Of a stretch of DNA of 64,000 nucleotides, positions 55,201 through 64,000 are shown in pieces. This stretch comes from Cliona cf. orientalis. Its lineage: Eukaryota; Porifera; Demospongiae; Clionaida; Clionaidae. The notes under the pieces are model-generated. The model did not search any database and had not been told where the DNA came from. It was given only the letters and a program-made list of their open reading frames with translations. The position numbers and the translations under genes are program-made. The stretch is from the NCBI GenBank assembly GCA_963930775.1, contig OZ005689.1, positions 8,444,854 to 8,508,853 of the forward strand. The letters are read 5' to 3'. Position 1 is the stretch's first letter. The number at the start of each line of letters is the position of its first letter.

Positions 55201-55442
55201 ACATAAAGCTGATGGCAGGTTGTAGTTACAAATATCATTGTTGATGGTGCTGACATCAGCCCGAAAATTTCCAGCAAAGTTTAATCGTGGAAAGTCAAGG
55301 TAGGAAGCGGAGATAAACTGCTGACTGTATTGAAAGAGATAGTATGAGCTAGCCAGATTTAGAAATACAGCATGTTAGCCACTACCACTTACTGAAATAT
55401 GAAGTAGACAAAGAGTACTTTCACACAAGCCTGCCAAATCAT
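52221..55442 (-). CDS. Large secreted protein with VioB-type ferritin-like domain
   Basis: Exon 1 (55442-55393) encodes a signal peptide start MIWQACVKVLFVYFIFQ. Exon 2 (55324-52221) begins QQFISASYLDFPRLNFAGNF and runs ~1,030 residues. The N-terminal region (FPRLNFAGNFRADVSTINND, NPNGTGEFHFF, GSHLVSNLLQPPAKLVDVDA) and the ferritin-like part (AIELEFATIPLYMTSLYSI, QEMLHMAQVANLLIALGG, then YPRTGLPG) match the family of VioB/iminophenyl-pyruvate synthase-like proteins, whose Glu and Glu-x-x-His residues would bind iron. The frame changes by one base near 55104 at a GG pair; dropping one G joins ENH to DPVVG. Otherwise intact. It would be extracellular or luminal. Substrate unknown; bacterial origin is possible. 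Confidence 0.8.
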
Positions 55443-56440
55443 AGTCTGTCCGAGAGCAGCTATAATATATTGAGGATAACCGCAGATTCTATGTTATGAT
55501 ACTATATAAACCTAGCTAGTCTTATTTTAGTACTTCTGCAATCCTGAACAGGAAGTTATAATCTTTTTACTTACCCATAAAAATTCCAAGCAAACAGGAA
55601 GTGTATGTTAATGATGTTCATCACGACCTTTTCCAAATATTATGCTTCAATATTATTGCAGTAGACCTACATATTCAGGAGGCCACAAATTGAATATAAG
55701 GGTCTGGGAAGAGAACCATCTACGTTAATAGTATGATAGGAGATATTATATATAGTGTCCTGGGAGAGTGCATACTTTAATCTAATAATAATATTATTAT
55801 TACTCTGTACTAAGCCCACTTGAGACACTTACAGAATATGTTTGCCTGGAAGGTACATATTAATAAACTGAACCCATGTGTCACCTTGATCAGTGTTTGA
55901 ACTGGTCTCATGTTATTATTACCAGAGGTTGACAATAAGGACTTCTGCAATTTTTCTGTACATGTACTTCATGCTCTCTTAGCACTAGTCTGGGTGTCCC
56001 AGGGCCCCTTCAGAAGGGAGACTAGGTAGAGACAAAGTGATGGACTACTACTACACACAGTCGCATATGTACAGAGGATTTTGCACCAAAATTAATCATT
56101 GATGCGAACGAAACTGAACTTGAAATCAAGGCGTTTAGCTACTTGGGCTACAGCTCTTTCCGGTTTGTCATGTAGGTTTACACGGACCAATTGCAATCTG
56201 TTGCACATCCTTAATTGTTGGGGATCATCACCCCTTGGCAAAATTAGATTGCTGGGCCATGATTGTACAAGATTTCTACTTGGAATATGATATTGACAAG
56301 GCAAGGGTATAATACAAACACCAATGCTTTGTCTAGGAATTCATGTGACCAGACTCTTGGGGATCAAGGCAATTAGTGCATAGACTAAGTTATGTATAAT
56401 ATAATATTATATATATATATATATCAGTGCAAAAACCAGT
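55443..56440. other. No gene seen
   Basis: Upstream of the ferritin-like gene; presumably holds its promoter. No repeat or exon recognised. Confidence 0.35.
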
Positions 56441-56855
56441 GGGTCATATTAACCAAACATGGGTTATCTGTGTTGCACTTGCTTCTAGCACATACGAGTC
56501 AACAAAATGCTGATAAGAAATCATCAGATCCTTTCCTTCACTTGCCATTGTTAAATGATAGCAATTGTTTTCATATAGTATCGTTCAGCAATCACAATTA
56601 TACTGCAGTCCATAACTTAAATTTCACTGTTCAGAAAAAACATATGAATTATGTTAAGGTAAGTCACGTTCTTAGAGTAAATGATACCAAGTATAGAAAG
56701 CAGTATTGTGCTTATCGATCAATACTACAGAAACAATCATTATCATGTAACAATGGTACTAGGTGTACAAATTAATATTATGGCAGCATTTTCATGTGAC
56801 TAGAAGTGAGTGCAACTGAGATAACCCATGTTAGGTTAATAAATAAATATGATCC
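56441..56855. mobile_element. MITE with GGGTCATATTAACC ends
   Basis: Left GGGTCATATTAACCAAACAT-GGGTTATCTGTGTTGCAC pairs with right GTGCAACTGAGATAACCCAT-GTTAGGTTAATA...GATCC. The open frame inside (from 56392) is not conserved with anything I know. Confidence 0.6.
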
Positions 56856-57102
56856 AATAAATAATAATTCCTATCAGCAAAATTGATACATTAGAGACGA
56901 GTGCTCTACAATAGACCCAATCAGAGAGTTCATACCATCTTGCACCATTTCATTTTTTAATTGGTGCACAGTTGAGAACTAATTAACCTTAGCACCTTTG
57001 ATGATGATAGATTCAAAGCAGCATAGAAGTTGTTACTTAATTGTATAGTGTTAGCTTGTTTAACTTTTGCCGTGTGTGCATGATATAGTTACTACTAGTG
57101 TA
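56856..57102. other. No gene seen
   Basis: Short AT-rich spacer between two MITEs. Confidence 0.35.
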
Positions 57103-57281
57103 TACCGTATTTCTTTTAAAAATTCGGCCCTTCTAATTATTCGGCACCCATTACTGAATGATTGAATATAGTCTCTAATTTTTCGGCAAAGGTCAGAATG
57201 ATGAATATTAACCTCTAAAAATTCGGCGAAGCTAAAGCAATATTATTATTTCCATGCCGAATTTTTAGAAGAAATACGGTA
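57103..57281. mobile_element. Mariner-like MITE, TACCGTATTTCTT ends
   Basis: TACCGTATTTCTTTTAAAAA at left pairs with TTTTTAGAAGAAATACGGTA at right, and AATTCGGC occurs repeatedly inside. TA boundary. Confidence 0.75.
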
Positions 57282-57506
57282 ATAATATTTTACTACTGCC
57301 ATAATAATTATTACACAAACTATTTCATGTATCCAAATCATTCATAGCTTATTAACAATAACACACAGTTACAAGATAGGCAGACCAGGAAATTATGTAG
57401 CTACGTAAGATCTCACTGTTTAGTACATGTACTATAATATGTATTTATGGCCTTTAGCTACCCCTTTATTAATAACATAATAAAATATTATACAACACAC
57501 AGTTAT

Positions 57507-57937
57507 CAGTGGCGTAGGAAGATGTTTTTGAGCAGGGGGGCTGAAAGTAAGCAGGTGAAGACTCGCTTTACGCGTGCGTAATGCGCGAAAGATAGGAGGT
57601 CTGGGGGCATGCTCCCCCAGGAAAATTTTGGAGTTTTAGACCTTCTGAGAGTTTTTCTAGTTGCATTTTCAAGGACATTCTGGACTCTTAGCTTGTCACA
57701 TGTGAACACAGATCAGTAGTGACTACGGATCTGTGTTCACATGTGACAATTATTGATATCTACACACCGTGGGGCTAAGATACACCACAATCATGAATAA
57801 TTCAACCCTGATTGTGGCAACAGATGAAAAAGAAAAGTGCAAACCTCAGAGGGTGAGCCCCACCCCCTGGCTTGTACAGCAGTCTAAAAATCAGAGGGGC
57901 TCTGCCCCCCCCAGCCCCACTGGTTCTTACGCCAGTG
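57507..57937. mobile_element. hAT-type MITE, CAGTGGCGTAGG ends, with perfect hairpin
   Basis: CAGTGGCGTAGGAAG at left and CTTACGCCAGTG at right; GTTAT flanks on both sides. Near the middle, GTCACATGTGAACACAGATC (57695-57714) is repeated as a perfect 20-bp inverted copy at 57728-57747. Confidence 0.7.
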
Positions 57938-58824
57938 GTTATACGTACTACGTGATTTGATTTAGCTAGTGCATTAAGAAACCCCACAGGAAGTCATAAT
58001 AGCTATAATATTATTATACTTAGCTATGCTAATATCTTAATCAAAAGCACTACCTTCCATGAGTAACGGCTCTAAGTCCACACAGGAAGTTTTGAGTCTT
58101 CTCGCAATAGAAGGGAGTGTGAGAAGAGATAATGGAATAATTAATAACACAAGTGCTGTAACAATTATTTTATAGCATTCTATCAGTATTCAGAATCATA
58201 TTCTCTCATATTATAGTCACAATTCTTACAAGGGCTGTCTCGAACAGGCCTAGGTGATATCTGTAGTTCTGGCTGTCACAATATCATGTTACAATAGTCA
58301 CGTCTGCCATGTGTAATCTCCTTTGTGATCTATTGAATTATACAGGAAATTGAGTACCGATTTTTATGAAGGAAGACATTTACCAAGTCTGTCCTTGCAT
58401 TGCATAATAATATTATGACTAAACTTGCCTCTTGGTCTTTATCATTACAAACGTTTATTCCATTAACATACCAGTCACGCCCCTCACTTAAATCCCACCC
58501 CGTTTGTCTTGTGTATGGCGTGTGCAAACGTGGTGTATATGCAAATGCAGCTGACAGGTGATCATCATTAGAGATTGTGCTGCAATTCCTATAGACAGCT
58601 GCAGCTATACAGAATGTGTTGGACTCCATGGTTGCAACCTTTTAATGATCATGTATGTGGGTGGTTACGTATGATGTCAAATCTGTAAAGAGATATTTAA
58701 CTTGTACTGTATGTACTACTACTAGTGTTGCATATTACTGGCTCTAATTAATGGCTGTCACATGATCAATGATAGCACAATATCAACAATGATCTGATCA
58801 CAGCTGCATTTGTAGACAAATAGG
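57938..58824. other. No gene seen
   Basis: AT-rich. The reverse frame 58629-58330 has no recognised domain. Confidence 0.35.
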
Positions 58825-59480
58825 GCCTGATAGGGTGGTGCTGACACAACATTCATGACTTCATGGTTTTAATGGTTGCATGTTAATGATAATATTCTGT
58901 GACGTCAAATATAAGAAAGTAGATCGTTGTACTACTATTATGACATTGTGTATTGCATACTCTACTCCTGTTGCAACCAGGCAATGCCATAGTAGTGCAT
59001 TTTTGCTACCATAATACCCTTGAGCTTCCATGTTTCATGTGGAAGGAGAGACATCCTCCTCCCGCTGGGACTATGCCCTACCAATCAACCCCCTGATAGG
59101 GTGGTGCTGATACAATATTCATGGCTTAATGATTTTAATGGTTGTGTGTTAATGGTTTTCTGTGACGTCAAATTTAGAATGATAATATGGTTGTACTACT
59201 ATTATGTGTGTTGCATACTCTACTCCTGTTACAACCAGGCAATAATAACAGATTTATGCAACAGCAAGGAGTTCATCAAGGAGGTTGTTTTGGAGTGACT
59301 ATATATATAAATCATCAGGCGCTGATCCAGAACATTGACCTGCTGGGACCTTGACTGCTGCAAGCTGAGGGCTCACTCCAAAACAACCTTCTTGATGAAC
59401 TCCATAATATTCTTGAACTTCCATGCTCCGTGTGGAAGGAGAGACATCTTCCTCCCGCTGGGACTATGTCCTAACAGATT
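58825..59480. repeat. Tandem duplication plus inverted pair
   Basis: CTGATAGGGTGGTGCTGA begins copies at 58827 and 59090 (~265 bp apart), each with TTCTGTGACGTCAAAT and CATACTCTACTCCTGTT. A second pair (GTGGAAGGAGAGACAT, CTCCCGCTGGGACTATG) is at ~59039 and ~59430. GGAGTTCATCAAGGAGGTTG (59269-) is inverted at 59382-59402. Confidence 0.7.
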
Positions 59481-60117
59481 GATAATACTTTGAATGGCCG
59501 TACCACTTAAAAAATGCTGGGTCTGGCTCTGCCTTGGTGTTGTATGGGCCCCAAGCCTACAACAAAGGAAGTGGCCCCTCAACTGCTAATTAATGTATGA
59601 TTAAGCTGCGATGGAACCACAATTTATGACCTTTTTATGTGCTCTATAATTAATATACATGTATCTATGACTGGAAGCTTTACCAATACAGAAGCCTTTA
59701 GTATACCAGCAATTATCATAGCTACTACTCCCAGGAGGTGTTCTCTAAAGGATATTGTATTGTAGATTTGCTATAAACGGTTGTTAGTAACATTCTTATT
59801 CTCTCTCTTATTCTTATCATTACATCTTATTATTATTACATGGGAAATATGCAGCTTATATACACTCAATAATAACTGAGTTTCAGTGAAGTGATTAGCT
59901 TACAGAATTGCATGTGCATATGGTGAGGTGATAATGTGTGATCATGAGGGCAAAAAGAATTAATCATGCATGCACTAGTGCTAATGAAAAAATTTAATTA
60001 TCACCTAAGATAATGTACAAAAACCATTGATCAGTAGGACAAGTGTAAAGAAGTAAGCTACTGGAAATAATGTTCATAATATTATTATAATTATGCATAA
60101 CCACAGCTACCTAATGA
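59481..60117. other. No gene seen
   Basis: AT-rich sequence with no exon-like features. Confidence 0.35.
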
Positions 60118-60622
60118 ATGCACAGGAGTGCAAAACCCTCACCGCTACACGCATGCATGACTCATGCACATATAGATCTATAGTAGCTAGCATATCTCAT
60201 TGTGTATGCCTGCTCAATAATAAGGAGTATTGAACTACTATAGATACGTACTACCATAATAATATTATGGTAGTATGTATCTAGTTCAATACTATAAATT
60301 ATATACATACCCTGCACCTGAGGTACTCCAGCAGAGTCAGTGCATGATATAGGCTAGGGGGAAGGCACCTGCCTATGTCACTATAATAACTGAAAGCTTC
60401 TGAAGGCACAGAATGGCAACCACAGCTGCACACTATTATACCACTGGGCAGGACTTAGCGTGACCACTCTTCCTTGATGCCTGGTAATCCTCAGAGGCGT
60501 ACTTTCTCTCAGACGACCCTTACCAGACGGACAAACGGATAAACGGACGGACGGACGGACGGACGGACAAAAATCGCCAAACGATTGCAGTAACCCTCCG
60601 CCTACGCTTTGCGGCGAGGGTT
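60118..60622 (+). mobile_element. Helentron/DINE-like element, second full copy
   Basis: Same 5' block, GGACGGAC microsatellite (60549-60568) and 3' hairpin AACCCTCCGCC...GGCGAGGGTT (60592-60621) as 37541-38004. It also has a local palindrome (60228-60290) where ACTACCATAATA mirrors TATTATGGTAGT. Confidence 0.72.
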
Positions 60623-60789
60623 AAATACACTACATTGAACTATATTATATTATATTCAAGTTCATGGATTCAAGGGATACAAAAACCTAACTATTACTTT
60701 ATAGGGTAAATGTCCCACTTATGAGTCACTGAAGCAAGTGATACATTTGGGGGGGTTGTTTTGTGGTTTAAAGAACGTGCCAAGTTGAT

Positions 60790-60985
60790 ATGGTACAGGA
60801 TCGACAAATTCATGTTACTGGTCCCAGGATCTATTATACGCTACGGGCAATCAATTTAGCCACCGGGTACGGTATCGACATAGAGCAACTGAAACGACAC
60901 GAGCAAGGACTTTTGTTATGTTTCTGTATGACATCTGAAACAAAACGGCCATACGAGCAAGCAATTCATATCCTACAAAGTACGG
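60790..60985 (+). promoter_or_regulatory. GGCAAGGAATT-type repeat upstream of R5
   Basis: CTACGGGCAATCAATTTAGCC, ACACGAGCAAGGACTTTTG, ATACGAGCAAGCAATTCATA and TACAAAGTACGGGATG occur at 35-60 bp steps and end just before the ATG at 61001. They share the core of the kinase arrays and the local order of the ghost at 38040-38300. Confidence 0.5.
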
Positions 60986-61000
60986 GATGACTCTAAAGTG

Positions 61001-61973
61001 ATGGCAGTCGATCGAGACAGACGCTCAGTAGCTACCAACAAGCTAGGAGGCTATATATCCGTTTCTTTGTGTGTTTTATCTATTTATGCCTTTCAAATAG
61101 TGGCAAGTAAGGATAATTCAATGTCTAGATACCATTTTGATTTAATCAATATACCAAATCTTTTACCAGATCTAGATGTTGATCAGCCTCCGATATCGGT
61201 AATTGCATTCCTGGGCGAAAGAGCCTCGTTTAAGGTACCATTAAATTGCGTGGGCGTGAGGTGGGGGATATGACACCTAAACCACATCAAAGTCATTAGT
61301 GAGGTGCATGTTGTGTAACCACGCCCTTTTAATTGCACAGGTCTCAGGGTTGTGGCTGCTAGAGCCGGAAGTGTTCATTTAATATCCTCCATGGACCGGA
61401 AGCCGAGCCGGAAGGGAGGGGCCAGGCCACGCCCAAAACAGCCCCACCCTGTTCCCCAAGGACCACCATTCTCAATCAAGTGCCTACTAACCACCGGATG
61501 TCCACCGGAAGCCCACAATCAATCCCAATTAAAACACACAGCTTCCTCAAGGCCAAAACACACACAAACACTTGGAGGCCGTTCTGCCACACCGCCCACG
61601 CAAGAGCTCACCTCATTTCCTGTGTGGGCGGAGTAACAACACGTCATCGCAACCACATCCGCTTCAAACCATCGTCAGCTTCCGTCCAGCCGTACAGGCC
61701 CCTCGATCGCACCGCCGTACAGTGCCTCATTAACAGACGTGGCCTCACCTTTGACCTCCTGCCACGCCCCCAAAGCCTCCTCGCGGGGTTCAAAGGTCAC
61801 CACCGCTTCCGGGACACGCCCACCTATCGCCGAGGCCAAGTCCCAGGCGCCGATGTCCAAGCACTGGCCCGTGAAGCCACGCCCAATCGGAAGCAATAAA
61901 ACCTGCATTAACGCACACGCACACACTCCACACAGTGCCAGGAACACGCCCACATGCTTAATTAGGCCTAATC

Positions 61974-62008
<35 letters not shown>

Positions 62009-63515
62009 TCGTTGCGGTTAATAGTTAAGAAAGAATGCTTTGATCTTGCTTTGAAGTGGGCAATTACCGGTGTTTTCTTCAGGGGCCACTTCCGGTCGCT
62101 AATTACACGCGCATAATCATCCCTGGCCGATTCTGGACACGCCCACCTTCGACCAAAAGCACTCGTATGGGCTCTTCGGCCACGCCCCTTCACGATTCGC
62201 TAATTGAATTAGCCAATCCTGACGCTCACGCCCACGCACTTTGATGCTACCTTAACTGCTCCATCAGAGAAGGTGATATACTCTGGTATGTGGGTGGCAT
62301 CTATGTTCCAGGCTTACCACTTGAATATGACGTATCATTCACAACTGAAAGATCATGCAATGGCCAATGCATTACGTCTACACTTCAGATACGAGCAACA
62401 GAGCAGACAAATAGCTTACTGATTCAGTGTGCAGTGGTCACTGGTACAGGCTTGAATCGGACCTATTTTCCACCTACTACACGCCTACTCGTTCAAGGTA
62501 TGATAATACTAAGCCTGCATATATATGGAGGCTAATAATAATATTATAATTCATGAAAGTAGCCAGGAAGGGTGATGGACCTTCACCTTTTTATTGTATC
62601 GATTATTCCACTCTTTATCATAAACTAAAATAACCTTTACTCAATGTGAAATTCAAACAGTTGTATTAAAACTCTAGTCTTAATCCAGGGTGTAAATATT
62701 CTATTATAGATGTGAATGTATCAAAAAAAAGGAAACTTAAAGCACAGTTTCAAATTTGAGAAAATCAACAGTTATTAAATTTTTAAAAGACCATTTCTGT
62801 TTATTACCTTAATATTCAACTTTCATGCTTTCTACAAATTAATTGTTGTAAGTATACTTTTATCAGATCGAGTAGCTATTACCACAAACACAGAGTAAAT
62901 CCACTACACAGAGTACATTGCATGCTATGGTACATATTATAATAATGTTTCAAGCTACATACTACATACCACAGGGGAGGTGAAGGGGGGGGGGGTTCCA
63001 TAGCTTTGTCCCAATTTTGTAACAAACCACCATTTAACCATAATTTTGTCGACCTCTAGGTCCACCAGTACCACCACCTAGTTTACAAGTCACCATCATA
63101 CCTACTGACACCCAGCTAGTCATTGACCTCATATGGGAAGAACCTGTTTCTCTGATCAACAACAGCATCACCAACTACACGGTGAGAGTAAACGTTTCAC
63201 TTGCCCTTGAGACCTCTGAGGAATTGTTCTTGGACTATGAGAATACTACGACTGAAACATCATTGTTGTATAACATTAGCCAAAATGGGATTCATCCCTG
63301 TAGCATTTCTGTTGTGACTGTGGATGTATTGGCGCAAAATAAAGTAGGAATTGGGGAAGCAGCAAGTAGCACAATAATACCAAACATTGATTTGGAATTG
63401 TGCACCTCAAGCTCTGTGGTTGCAGCTCCTACTGTAACAATAACTGTCGTACCACCAATATACCCTGGATTGAAAGTACTTTCAACAGCCAATAAAAATA
63501 GGATGCTCATTTATG
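61001..63515 (+). CDS. R5: Ig/FN3 receptor, 5' exons, interrupted
   Basis: Exon 1 (61001-61106): MAVDRDRRSVATNKLGGYIS then hydrophobic VSLCVLSIYAFQIVA (signal peptide or anchor), phase-1 donor. Exon 2 (61170-62497) is split by the TTAA element 61234-62251; removing it and one TTAA joins ERASF to NCSIREGDILWYV and restores an Ig domain (Cys, Trp, IQCAVV) ending TTRLLVQG. Exon 3 (63060-63515): FN3 domain (GPPVPPPSLQV, LIWEEPVS, CSISVVTVDVLAQNKVG) with a phase-1 donor at ATTTATG|GTAGG. No transmembrane exon is seen by 64000, so the gene probably continues. Start chosen at the ATG; GTGATGG context. Confidence 0.7.
61234..62251. mobile_element. TTAA element, full copy inside the R5 Ig exon
   Basis: TTAA at 61230-61233 and 62252-62255. 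Left GGTACCATTAAATTGCGTGG; right end ...GCTACC. A 27-T tract (61978-62004) lies between the two halves. Frames inside (for example minus 61953-61675) differ from copy 1 mostly at amino-acid-changing sites and show no sign of selection. Confidence 0.82.
62498..63059. other. R5 intron 2
   Basis: GTATGATAAT donor to CTCTAG acceptor; AT-rich with a GGGGGGGGG stretch near 62986. Confidence 0.5.
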
Positions 63516-64000
63516 GTAGGTTAATGATTATTATTATCGAGATGCACAAATTTTCACCTATGTTTAGTTGTGCCAGGAAATGAAATCAGATCATGCATGC
63601 AGTGGTATCCCTTAGTCGTGTATGACATAATTGTATATTAGTGACAAGGAGTATAGTTGTCTCTAATTATCTGATCTCTCAACATCGATTACCGGCACGT
63701 CAATCCCGGGCACATTAGAGAATGTGTACATTGATCCTGATTGATTGTACAATGCATGTGTGACTGTATCAATCAGCTAGCTAGAGAAATTTATTAGCAT
63801 GCGCAGTTCTGTAGCTTTGCTAGCAAGGGCTCTTAAAACAATTGTCACTTAAATTGAATAGTCTAAGAATTGTGCGTGCCCTCTGAAAATCATCAGTGGA
63901 CAACATTAATTCCAGAATGTCACTCTTTTGCCATTACAATATTATGTGAAGTAGCTATACTACAATAATAAATTATGGTAGTTGTATTGGTGAGATAATA
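63516..64000. other. Likely R5 intron 3
   Basis: Follows a phase-1 donor. No further exon is seen before the end of the window. Confidence 0.4.

Noticed and set aside
56392-56775. 127-codon plus frame
   Set aside because: Lies in a MITE with matching terminal inverted repeats; low-complexity start and no homologue I recognise.

Overview
The window looks like nuclear DNA of an invertebrate animal, most likely a demosponge. This is inference. The sequence is AT-rich, has many short GT-AG introns, and carries Ig/FN3 receptors, a family C (GABA-B-like) GPCR without introns and SH2-kinase genes. More than a third appears to be repeats: foldback elements, MITEs, Helentron/DINE-like elements, a CR1/L2-like reverse transcriptase and a Ty3/Gypsy scrap. 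No rRNA, tRNA, CRISPR array or bacterial operon was recognised.

Layout. 1-5150: a large foldback element with ~1.0 and ~1.5 kb inverted arms around a LINE-type reverse transcriptase. 5170-6091: an alternating repeat array followed by a truncated kinase exon (kinase copy A). 6.7-16.8 kb, minus strand: three related receptor genes with signal peptide, Ig and FN3 domains, one transmembrane segment and a short tail (R1 broken by an inversion, then R2 and R3). 17.2-19.6 kb, minus: an intact GPCR gene. 22.1-27.8 kb and 38.45-45.43 kb: two paralogous blocks holding the same upstream repeats and the same kinase-SH2 gene (copies B and C). C continues to 47.6 kb and shows the full order kinase, SH2, pseudokinase. 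33.7-34.7 kb: a secreted fibrinogen-related-like protein. 49.7-51.6 kb: the 3' end of another receptor (R4). 52.2-55.4 kb, minus: a large secreted protein with a VioB-type ferritin-like domain. 61.0-63.5 kb: the start of a further Ig/FN3 receptor (R5), whose Ig exon is split by a TTAA-flanked element. It runs off the window or ends in unseen exons.

Two gene families recur: Ig/FN3 receptors, and a protein with an N-terminal kinase, an SH2 domain and a C-terminal pseudokinase. R1-R3 tails end in two spaced tyrosine motifs, the second being NPAY, which is the sort of site an SH2 or PTB domain reads. A repeat with core ACGGGCAAGGAATT / ACGGGTAAGGTATTC lies just upstream of the kinase starts and also upstream of R5. 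It may be a shared promoter module or a repeat that spreads with these genes. A receptor-to-SH2-kinase pathway is a testable idea, not something the sequence proves.

The kinase paralogues act as natural empty sites for each other, so several insertions can be bounded to the base: a Mutator-like element (9-bp duplication), a hAT-like element (8-bp), a pogo/Tigger-like element (TA), a Helentron-like insertion, and two MITEs. Many genes carry frameshifts. Several are single bases in homopolymer runs and could be assembly errors; others (4-, 8- and 22-bp indels, a premature stop, an inversion) look like true decay.
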